Positions 24,346 through 36,300 of a stretch of DNA of 64,000 nucleotides are shown one piece after another. Within the stretch, counting starts at the first letter, position 1, and each line of letters begins with the position of its first letter. Position numbers and translations under genes: made by a program. This DNA is from Pontibacter aydingkolensis (GTDB lineage: Bacteria > Bacteroidota > Bacteroidia > Cytophagales > Hymenobacteraceae): positions 1 through 64,000 of the forward strand of contig NZ_JAHYXK010000012.1 of NCBI RefSeq assembly GCF_019443125.1, written 5' to 3'. A model generated the notes under the pieces. That model searched no databases, was not told the DNA's origin, and saw only the letters and a list, made by a program, of their open reading frames with translations.

Positions 24346-27300
24346 TTATTTTACAATTGTTACACTTCCTGAAATCGGAGCCGACGTAGCGTCTAGCTTA
24401 ATGATATAGTAATAAGCTCCCACCGGCAGCGCATTACCGTTCTTGGTTCCGTTCCATGCCTCCGGGTATCCCTTCGACTGGAAGACCTGCTCGCCCCAAC
24501 GGGTATAGATCTCGACAGTGGCGTTAGGGTAATTCTCGATTCCTTTAATTTCAAACCTGTCGTTGTATCCGTCTCCGTTTGGCGTGATCACGTTGGTGAT
24601 GATAATTCTCGGAAGCACCGTTACCGTTACCTGCTTTGTAACCACACAGCCTTCGCGGGTTGTTACCTTCACTACATAAGTAGTTGTTTTGGCAGGCTTG
24701 GCAACAGGAGTAGAAATAGTCGGGTCAGATAAGCCTTCAGCCGGAGACCATTCGTAAGAGGCTCCGCCGGTGGCACTTAACTGTACCGTTTTACCTTCTA
24801 TTATGGTCAGGTCTTCTGATACAGTTACCTGTGGGCCTACCACCTGTACTTTTGCTTCCTGGCGTGTACTTTCGCAACCGCTTGTACTCACCGACTGCAC
24901 CCAGTAAGAAGTGTTAGAGTTTAGTACCGGAGTCGTGTAAGAGCTACCGATAAATACCAACGTACCACCCTGCGGCGCATCGTACCACTCAACTGTTAGG
25001 CCGGCCATGGCTGTAGCAGTAAGGGTAGTACTCACACCAGGGCAGATAGCGGCAGAGGTCACAGTAGGAGCATTAGGAGAAAACACAACTTCGATCTTCA
25101 CAGCTGCGCTTATACTTTCAGCGCATGATCCTTCGGTTTTTACTTTTCTTCTGAACCAGGTTGTTTTTGTGAAGTTCTCTGTCGGAGTATATCCCTGGCC
25201 AGTAGCCCCTGAAATATCCGTGAAGTTTGCGCCGTCTGTACTGCGCTGCCATTGATAGGTATAGGTTCCGGAACCACCGTCAGGTATCGAACCAAACAAG
25301 GCCGAAGCTTTACCTCCTGCACATACTGTTTTAGCTCCGCTTATCGTGTTATTCGTGATAGGCTGGTCTACCAGCACCTGAACAGCGCGGCGCGTGCTGC
25401 TTGTACAACCGTTGCCATTTGTCGCCTCCACGTAGTAAGTAGTGCTAACAGAAAGGGCAGGGGTTACAAACATGATTCCTGAAGCCAGTGCGTTTCCGCC
25501 AGAAGCAACATTATACCAGCGGTAGGTTATGTTGTCAGCCGTTGAAGATGGATTCAGGATCTTAAGTGTTGCAGAGTTGCCTGTACACACGCGCTGGTTA
25601 TCGGCAACCGGAGTTACCGGCAACGGTATTACTGTCACCATCACCGCATTACTTACCGTTTGGCTGCAAGCACCAGCGGCGCGTGCTACTCTTCTGAACC
25701 ATGTATCAGCTGTAAGTGCACCCGGGGCATAATCCTGGGCATAGGCACCTACTATACTTACAAAGTTCACACCGTCGGTGCTGCTTTCCCACTGGTAGGT
25801 AATCGTTGCTGTGCTGCCGCCGTTTGGCATTGAACCGCTTAACCTGGCAGGGGTTGCCCCGCTGCAGATGGTCTGGCTGCTGCTGATGGTGTTGTTTGTA
25901 AGCGGTGTGGTAATGTTTACGGTTACTACATGCACGTCGCTTGCGCAGGCCGGTGTTGTGGTAGTATTTGCCACTACATGGAATGTTGCCTTAGATGAAA
26001 GCGGTACTGTAGTATAAGTAATGCCGGTATGCAGGAAAGTACCGTTCACATCGTACCACTTATACACCATGGCTCCATCCGGAGCAATTATGCTTAATGT
26101 AGCGCTGCTGCCTGAGCAAACTGTCGCATCATTTGCAACAGGGGTAGCCGGTTTACCAGTTACACGCACATCTACCTGCTTTCTAGTTACGCTTACACAA
26201 CCTGCTGTATTCACGGCCTCCACAAAGTATGATTTTCCAGCAAACAGTGCATCCGTAGAAGTATAAGAAATGCCCGATCCGATTAAGTTAGTACCAGCTG
26301 CATCGTTATACCAGCGATACTCCAGCGTTGGGTCAGGGTTCTTAACGAACAAGGTTACTCTTTCGCCTGCACATATAGCGGCATTCTCAACAGTTGGAAC
26401 GCCTGGCAATTGAGACACGCTTACAACAACTCCTTTTCTGGTCGGGCTCACGCAGCCAGCCGCTGTCATCGATTCTACATAGTAGGTCGCACTTGCTGTC
26501 AGGCCGCTTACTGAGAAGGTATTGCCTGTTGCCAGTAATTTGCCAGTGCTGTCAAACCATCTGTAAGTAAGTGTTACATCCGGCTGGTTTACACTTAATA
26601 CCACAGTCTGTCCTGCGCATATCGCTTTGTTCGAAGCTAGCGGTTCGGCAGGTAGTGGTGTTACTGTTACATTTACGGCTTCTCTCGGGCTCACACATCC
26701 TGATGCGTTAACGGCCTCTACAAAGTATGTTCTGTCTGATGTAAGTGCTCCGGTTTCGAACGTTGGCTGTGCTGCTAGTGGCGTACCACCTGTGGCTGCA
26801 CTATACCACCTGTAGGTTAGGGCCGGGTCCGGCTGCTTCACACTTAGTGTAGCTGAGCCGCCTGCACATACAAAGGCATCATCCACCTCCGGCATAGTTG
26901 GCAGTGGCGTAACAGCTACATTTACCGCTCTGCGTGGGCTTGTGCATGCAAGCGCTGTGTTGGTAAACGCCTCTACAAAATATACTGTGTTGCTGCCCAA
27001 GTTTGGTGTAGTATAAGAAGAACCGTTAGCAACCAACGCGCCGTTTGCATCGAACCAGCGGTAATTCAGCTTCGTGTCCGGGTTGCTCACACTTAGCGTT
27101 GTGCTGCCGCCGGTACAAACAGACTTATCTGCTGCCTGTGGCATGGCCGGCAGTGGTGTAGTATAAACTGTAACAGCTTTGCGTGGGCTGATGCATCCGT
27201 TAGCGTTTATTGCCTCCACGTAGTATATTTTGTCGGAAGTTAAGCCACCCACTGTAAAGGATGTTCCATTTGCCAGGCTGCTTCCTCCTGTGGCCACATC

Positions 27301-30300
27301 AAACCAGCGGTAAGTATAGGTTGCTTCAGCGGCATCTACTCGAAGCGTTGCCTGTGCACCTGCACAAATGGTAACACTGCTGGTGACCGGAGCAAGAGGC
27401 AATGCTACAGTTGTTACTCTGATTACATTGCTGTACTGCTCGGCGCAAACACCATTTTCTACTTTTGCTTTTCTTCTGAACCAGGTTGTCACGTTCAATG
27501 CTTCAGGCTGGTAATCTCTGCCGGTGGCATTGGTTATACTTGTAAAGTTGGTGCCATCCTCGCTGTACTCCCACTGGAACAGAACTGTGCTACTGGTGTT
27601 ACCCGGCTGACTGCCTGTCAGTCGGTTTGGCGTGGCGCCGCTGCAGATAGTCTGGTTATCAGTAATGGTATTGTTCGTGATCTGCTGCGTTACATCTACC
27701 GTTACCATCGCACGCACCTGGTTAACGCATCCTGAAGTAGAGGAGGCCTCCACAGAGTAGATCGCGTCAATTGAAAGTACTGCGGTGGTGAACGTGGTGC
27801 CTGTTGCTACTACGGTTTCATTTTCGTCGTACCACTTGTAAACGGCACCAGGCATAGCGTTTTTCACAAACAGCGTAGTGCTGCTACCGGTACATATCGT
27901 CGCGTTATCTACAACTGGTGTGGCTGGTATGTTGGTTACAGTCACATTTACTGCTTCGCGCGAGCTGATGCAACTTGGAGATGTCTGTGTTACGGCCTCT
28001 ACATAGTATAGCGCATTGGCAGTAATTGCACCTGTAGTATAAGTCGTGCCGGTTGCTACCTGTACGCCATCCCTGTTATACCAGCGGTACATCAGGTTTG
28101 CATTTGGTGTAGTTACTGCCAGTACAGCGCGTTCTCCGTAACACACTGTGCGATCTGCAACAGCAGGCTGAGCCGGCTGCGGTGTTACAGTAACAGTTAC
28201 AGCCCTTCTTTCTGAACTCACACAGCCATTGGCAGTAACAGCCTCCAGATAGTAGGTTCTGTTAGAGGTAAGGGGCTGCGTAGTAAAGTTAGAGCTTATA
28301 TGGATTGGCTGACCACCAGTGGCAACGGTGTACCACTTGTATGTTAACCCCGGAATAACATTGCTTACTGCTAACTCAGCAGAGCTTCCGGCACACACGC
28401 TTACGTTATTGGCCATTGGAGTAGCTGGTCTTGCTGCTACATAAACTGTTACAGCAGTTCTGCCACTCACACAACTCGGAACAGTAGTCGTAGAAGCCTC
28501 CACGTAGTAAATAGCATTGTTGTTCAGTGCACCAGTCGTGAATGTTGTTCCGGTTGCAAGCAGCATTCCATTGCCATCGTACCAGCTGTAGGTAAGGTTT
28601 GCAGCCTGGTTAGAAACTACCAGCGTAGCCTGTTCTCCCGTACAAATGTTCTGGTCTGCTGCCAGCGGTGCATCCGGAAGAGGTAACACATATACCGTTA
28701 CCGTTCTTCTTGGGCTTACACAGCCGTTAGCATTCACAGCCTCTACATAAAAGGTTGTTGTGCTTTCAAGGACATCAGTTGTATACGAAGCGGCGGCCAT
28801 TATAGCGTTGCCTCCTACAGGTGTGGTATACCAGCGGTAAGTATAAGCAGTATTCACATCCTTGATCCTTAATGTTGCAGTTGCTCCCTCACATATCGTT
28901 GCATTATCGGCAACCGGTGTGGCAGGGATGGCTGTAACAGTGATCTGGACTATGTTGCTTACTTGCTCTGAACAAGCTCCTGCAGCTTTCACTTTTCTTC
29001 TGTACCATGTGGTAATGTTAAGTGCTGATGGAGTGTGATTCTGGCCTGTAGCATTTGCGATGGAAGTAAAGTTAATTCCGTCTTCGCTGCGCTCCCATTG
29101 GTAAGTATAGCTACCTTCTCCGCCTGTTGGAGTAGAGCCATTTAAAGTTACCGGAGCACTGCCGCTGCAGATAGACTGTTCACCATTGATAATGTTGTTA
29201 GCAATGGCAGGTGTAACTGTAACGTATACAGTTCGGCGCGGCGAGCTTGCACAGGCGGTAGTGTTGTTGGTAACTCCTTCTACATATAAAACAGTGCTTT
29301 CCTGCAAGGCAGAAGAGGTAAACGTAGTGCCTGTGTAAATAAGTGTACCTGTGGCATTGTACCACCTATAAAGTACGCCAGCCTCTGCTGGTGTTACAGA
29401 TAAGATCGCACTTTGCCCGGCGCAAACGGTCAGGTTGTTAACTTGAGGTGTAAGCGGGAGTGGAGTAACTGTTATCTCTACTGCCTTACGGGTAGGGCTT
29501 ACGCAACCTGTTTCCGTTACAGCTTCCACGTAATAAGTTACACTTGCTGTTACGGAGGAAATAGTATAGGTCTCGCCTGTGGCCAGTAATTGTCCGTCTG
29601 TGGCTTCGTTGTACCAGTTATAATATAGGTTGTTATTCGGGTTGTTAACAGTAAGCACCACAGTAGAGCCTTCGCAAACCTGTTGGTTATCCGCTGAAGG
29701 AGTAGCCGGCTGTAGTGTCACATCTACTCTCACAGCTGTTCTTGGGCTGGCACAGCCAGATTCTGTAACAGCTTCCACATAATATGTTCTTCCTGTTGTA
29801 AGAACCGGTGTGGTAAAGTTAGCGCTTGTGGCAACTGGTGTTCCGCCTGATGCGATAGTATACCATTTATAAGTCAGGTTAGCATCTATAACACTTACTT
29901 TAAGTGCTGCTGTGTTCCCTGAGCAGATAGAAGAACCAGCTGCAATTGGTGCTGACGGTAGTGGTGCTACCGATACTGTTACTGTGGCTCTGGAATTGCT
30001 GATGCATTCCGGCACATCCACATAAGAAGACTCTACATAATAAACAGTTGTGGTAGCCAGTGCAGGTGTTGTAAATGATATTCCTGTTGCAACCAGTGTA
30101 TTGTCCCTGTCATACCACTTGTAGTTTTGGCCGGCTAGCGGCGATGCTACTGCAAGGGTAGTGGTCTGGCCCTGGCATATTGCTTTATCCGCAACAACCG
30201 GTACATCAGGCAGTGGCCTCACTGTTACTGTTACCGTTCTGCGCGGGCTTACACAACCGGAAGCACTCATTGCCTCCACGTAGTAGGTAACGCTTGTATT

Positions 30301-33300
30301 TAGCTCGTTAGTGATGAATGTTGTCTGTGCGTGTATCGGGTTACCGCCTGTTGCAGTTGTGTACCATCTGTAAGTGAGTGCATTATCAGGGTTGCTTACC
30401 TGTAGCGTGGCTACTGTACCTGCACAAATAGTGGCGCCGTTTACTATAGGAGTGGCTGGAAGCGACTCTACAGACATTTTAATAATGTTGCTGACATGCG
30501 CTGCGCACGGACCACCAGTTGCACTCACTTTTCTCCTGAACCAGGTATCGGAGGTAATGGCGGTAGCAGGCGCATAGTTCTGAGATATGGCACCTGAGAT
30601 AGCAGCGAAATTAATACCGTCGGTGCTGCGCTCCCACTGGTAAGTATAGCTTCCGTTGCCTCCGGAAGGCACAGAACCTGTAAGTGGTGAGGGAGTTCCT
30701 CCTGTACATACAGTTTGAGCTGAACTTACTGTATTGTTTGCTATAGGCGCAACCACAGTTACGTTCACAGTTTTGCGCGGAGAGCTGGCGCAAGCGGTGC
30801 TTGTGTTGGTTACAGCTTCTACTGTGTATGTTGTGCTTGTGATTAAACTTGCTGTGGTGTACGAAGTGCCGGTTGCCAGGTAAGCTCCTGTATTATCATA
30901 CCACTTATAAACAACTCCTGAGGTCTGGTTTGTAACCCAAAGTGTAACATTGCTTCCTTCGCAAATTGTTACGTTGTTAACTTCAGGGGTGGCAGGCAGA
31001 GGAGTTACGTTTACAGTTACAGCACTGCGGGTGGTGCTGGCGCAGCCATTCAGCGACTCAGCACTTAGATAATAAGTAGCGCTGTTTTGCAGGACAGGTG
31101 TTGTAAAATTGGTTCCTGTTGCCAGAAGGTTGCCATCGGTTGCCGCATCATACCACTTGTAAATAAGATTGTTGTCTGGGTTTGTTACGGTAAGCGATGC
31201 TGCAGTACCTGCACACACAGCTGCGTTTTCTGCTAACGGGGCAGCTGGCAAAGGAGTAACTGTAACTGCTACTGAAGCTCTGGTACTTGTACATCCTGCT
31301 GCATTTACGGCCTCTACATAATAAGTTCTGCTGGATGTAAGGGCTGTTGTTGTGAAGTTTATACTTTCAGCCACAGGTGTGCCGCCAGTTTGAGCAGTGT
31401 ACCACTTATACGTAATGGCAGGATCAATTACACGTACTGACAGCGTAGCTGAAGTACCGGAGCAGACCGTTGCGTTCTCTACCACAGGTATAGCCGGCTG
31501 CGACATTACTACAACTGCAACAGCTCTGCGATCGCTTGTGCAGGTGGGGTTGGTGGTTGTTGAAGCCTCTACATAATAAGTGGTACTGGCAATTAAAGCA
31601 TTCGGAGTTGTATAAGAGGTGCCTGTGCCTACAAGTGTGCCCGTATTATCGTACCACTTGTAAATCAGATTCTGAACTGATGATGACACTGTAAGTGTAG
31701 CGGCCTGTCCTTCACAAATATACTTGTCTGACACAAGCGGAGTTTGCGGTACTGGCGTAACATAAACAGTAACTGCCCTGCGCGGGCTTGCACAACCATT
31801 GGTATTTACCGCCTCTACATAAAATGTTGTAGTAGTGCTTAGTTCTGGTGTCTCAAATGTATCGTCTATGTTTAGAATGCTGCCACCTGTGGCTGTACCG
31901 TACCAACGATAGGATAGGGTTGTATTCGCGTCTTTTATAGTGAGTAATGCTCTTGTGCCTGAACAGATGGTGCTGTTATCTGCAAGCGAAGTAGAAGGAG
32001 GAGTTACACTGCTAACCTGAACAGCTGCACTAAAGTTCGGGCCACATGGGCCGGAGGCAGTCACTCTTCTCCTGTACCATGTTGTTGCGTTAACTGTGCC
32101 CGGGGTGTAATCCTGGCTTGTGGCACCGGTGATGTTTGTAAAGTTGATGCCGTCTGTGCTTTGCTGCCACTGGTAAGAGTACGTAGTGCCTCCTCCTGTT
32201 GGCAGCGTACCTGTTAGTGTAGCCGGTGTACTTCCAGCGCAAATAATCTGGTTCCCGGAAATAGTGTTGTTGGCTATAACAGGCGTAACAGTTACAGTAA
32301 CCGTCTTGCGCGAAGAACTCGCACATGAGGTGCTGTTAGCAGTCACGGCTTCCAGATAGTAGGTTCTGCTGTCGTTTAAAACACCAGTGTTGTACAAGAT
32401 GCCGGTAGCAAGATGTGCGCCTTCGCTGCTATACCACTTGTAAAGTAACGAAGGGTTAGGGTTTTCTACTGCCAGCGTAACCTCGCTGCCTGCGCAGATA
32501 GAGGCATTGTTTGCATTAGGGGTAGCAGGCAATGGTGTTACACTCACGGTCACAGCTCTGCGCGCCGGACTTACACACCCTGCCGCTGTTACTGCCTCTA
32601 CATAGAAGGTTGCGTTAGCTTGCAGTACACCAGTCTGAAATGTTTTACCTGTGGCAATAGGAGTAGATGATGTACTGGTAGCATACCACTGATAGGTGAG
32701 GGCATCATTTGCATCTGAGACACTCAGTAGTGCCATAGCTCCTGCACATACCTCTGCATTGTTAGCAAACGGTGTCTCCGGCAAAGCCGAAACACTTACA
32801 GTAACCTGCCTTCTTCCGCTCTGGCAGCCTGATGCTGTAGAAGCTTCTACGTAGTATGTTCTGGCAGATGTTAACGATTGAGTCTCAAAAGATGCACCTG
32901 TTCCGATCGAAGTGCCATCTGAATCTGTATTGTACCACCTGTAAGTTAAAGCCGGGTCTGGGTTCTGAACATTAAGTATGCCTTTTGTACCGGAGCAGAT
33001 GGTAATGTTAGCTACAACTGGTAGGCCCGGAAGCTGTGTTACGGTTACAGTAACTTCTCTTCTTGGGCTGGAGCAATCAGGCTCTGATATGTAAGTGGCC
33101 TCCAGGTAGTAAACTGCGCTGGCCTGTAAGCCAGCAACATTCAATGAAGGTAAGCTGGACAGCAACTGATTATCTGAATTATACCACTTGTAAGTTAAAG
33201 AAGGATCAGGAGCAGTAACTGATAGCGTAGCGCTCTGGCCGTAGCAGATAGTCTTATTGGCAGCCATTGGCATTTCCGGCAACTCCCTGACACTTACAGT

Positions 33301-36300
33301 AACAGGCCTGCGCGGACTTACACAGCCATTCGCATTGGTGGCCTCTACATAAAAGGTTGTATTAGTATTAAGAGCATCAGTGGTATAGGTAACTTCAGTA
33401 CTTAAAATGTTGCCTCCCGTTGCTGCATTATACCATTTATATGTGATGCCGGAAACAGGCGCGTTTACACTAAGCATAGCACTTGATCCGTTACAGATCG
33501 TTTGTGCATCAGCAACGGGAGTTGCAGGTAAAGGCGTTACCGTTATCTGCACAGCATTGCTGGCATTCTGAGGACAAGTATCGCTGCCTTTTACAATTCT
33601 TCTGAACCAGGTTGTCGTGCTTAGTGCACCAGTGGAGTACGTAGCATTGGTAGCTCCCGCTATACTTGTAAAGTTTATACCATTCTCGCTTTTTTCCCAC
33701 TGGAAGGTAAGAGGGGTGCTGCCGCCGGTTGGAGTAGTGCCAGTAAGAGCCGCAGGTGTGGTGCCGCCGCAGACAGACTGCGCTGCGGAGATGGTATTAT
33801 TAGAGATCGGAGGGATGACTGTTACTGTTACCGCTCTGCGTCCAGGGCTGGTGCAGGCAGTAGTTCCTTTTGTTACTGCATCTACATAGTAAGTTGCGCT
33901 GGAAATTAAATTACCTGTGTTAAAGGATGTGCCTGTAGCAATTAAGGTGCTGCCGCTGTACCACCTGTACTCATATTCCGGGTTGGAATTGTTTACATAG
34001 AGTGTGGTGGCGCCCCCTGAACAGATTGTGGCACCTGCTACCTCTGGTATAAGAGGCAGCTCTAGCACAGTAACTGCAACAGCTCTGCGGGAGCTACTTG
34101 CGCAACCCGTGGCATTTACTGCCTGCAGGTAGTAAGTTGTAGTGGAGTTAAGTGCATTCGGTGTTGTAAAGCTAGTGCCTGTTGCCAGTAAGTTGCCTGC
34201 AGTGGCTGCATTGAACCACTGATACTCCAGGCTGGGATCCGGAGATACTACATACAATACTGCTTTATTGCCTGCACATACAGAGGTATTGTCTGCAGTC
34301 GGGACACCAGGTAGTGGTTCTACGGTAACTGTTACAGCTCTTCGGGTAGTGCTTACACAGCCAAACTCTGTAACTGCTTCTACATAATAAGTTTTGTTAG
34401 ATGTAAGTGCCTCAGTTATAAAAGAGCTCAGGTCTGTGGCCACTGGTACTCCGCCTGTAGCTACTGTGTACCAGTTATACTTAAGGTTGGCATCTGCTGA
34501 GGGAATTTGTATAGTAGCCTGTGTGCCTGTGCATATAGCTACGCCTGGAATAAGAGGCACTGTAGGCAGCTGATTTACGTCCACTCTGACAACATTGCTG
34601 CTAACAGGAGGGCAAGTACCTGCAGTTGTGCTGACTTGTCTGCGATACCAGGTAGTGTTGGTTAAAGCCCCAGGAGCATAATCTCTGCCGGTTGCTCCCG
34701 TAATATTTGTGAAAAGTGTTCCGTCGTCGCTTGTCTGCCATTGGTAAGTATAGCCGCCTCCGCCACCAGTTGGGATAGTACCGGTCAATGGGCTAGGTGT
34801 ATTGCCGCTACAGATCTCCTGGTTGGTTGACGTGATGGTGTTAGTAATTACTGGAACAACTGTTACCTGAACAGCTTCGCGCGGGCTAGTACAGTTAGGT
34901 GCCGCATTGGTTACAGCCTCTACATAGAATGTTTTATCAGAAGTCAAGGGGCCTGTAGCGAAGCTCTCGCCAGTTCCTAAATGTGTTCCTCCGGTTGGTG
35001 CATCATACCATTTGTAATAAAGTGTGGCATTTGTAGGATTTACAGAAAGCGTAGTGCTGGTGCCGGCACATATGGTAGTGCCGCTTGCGGTCGGAGCAGC
35101 AGGTACAGGAGTAACTGTTACGGTAACAGACCTTCTGGCAGAGATACATCCGGCAGCTGTTGTTACCTCCACATAATATGTCCTGTTGGAAGTTAACGGG
35201 CCGGTTGGGAAAGTTGTGCCGGTGCGTAACGGTGTGCCGCCTGTTGCTATATCGTACCAGCGGTAAGTATAATCCGCATTAGGGTTACTGATGACGATAG
35301 TAGTTCCAGAGCCTGCACATGTAGTCGGATCAACTATGTCGATAGATACAGGAAGAATGGATACTACTATTCTAACGGTGTTACTTGTTACTTCCGGGCA
35401 GGTGCTGGCAGCCTTAACTTTTCTGCGATACCAGGTAGTGGTAGTAGGTGAGCCGGGATTGTAATCTTTCGCATTTGCACCTGCAATGTCGGTAAAACTG
35501 GATCCATCGGTACTGCGTTGCCACTGGAAGCTGTACCCGCCTCCGCCGCCAGCTGGGTCAGAGCCTAAAAGCGCAGCAGCAGTGCCGCCGCTGCAAATAG
35601 ACTGATCGCTGGTGATGATATTATTAGTAATGCCAGGAGTTACTGTTACGGAAACTGCTGTACGCTGCGTAACAGAACTGCAGTTTGTGTTATTTGTGGT
35701 AGAGGCATCCACATAATATGTTCTGGTTGCTGTAAGAACTGGTGTAGTGAAAGTAGGGCCAACGGCAATAGCGGTTCCTCCGCTAGCTACATCATACCAT
35801 CTGTATATAGATGATGTGCTGGCATTACTGACAGTAAGTGTGGCATTAGTGCCGGCGCAAACTACAGCATTATTTACAATGGGAGCAGCAGGTAGTGGTG
35901 TTACTGTTATTCTTAAAACATTGGACTCTTCCCCGCAAAAACCGTTATAAGAAATTCTTTTGAACCAGGTAGTCTGATACAGCGCCGGTGGCGTGTAATC
36001 TTTGTTTTTTGCGGTTGGTATCGGGTAGAAGTCTGAACTTGAGCCGGTAGTGCTTTGAAACCACTGATAGGTCATAAAGCTGGAATTGGGGGCATTGCCA
36101 GAAATTTGTCCGGGGCTTGTGCCGCTGCATACTTCCTGTGTTGATGTGCTGATTCCGCCACCACTGCCCGTAGGAGATGAAGCGGTTAGAGAGGCTTTGG
36201 TACGTGTAGAGCTTGTGCAACCTTGCTGGGTAACAGCCTCTACATAATAATCACCTGACGTACCAGATGTGTAGGAGGTTCCCCATACTAGTGGTGTACC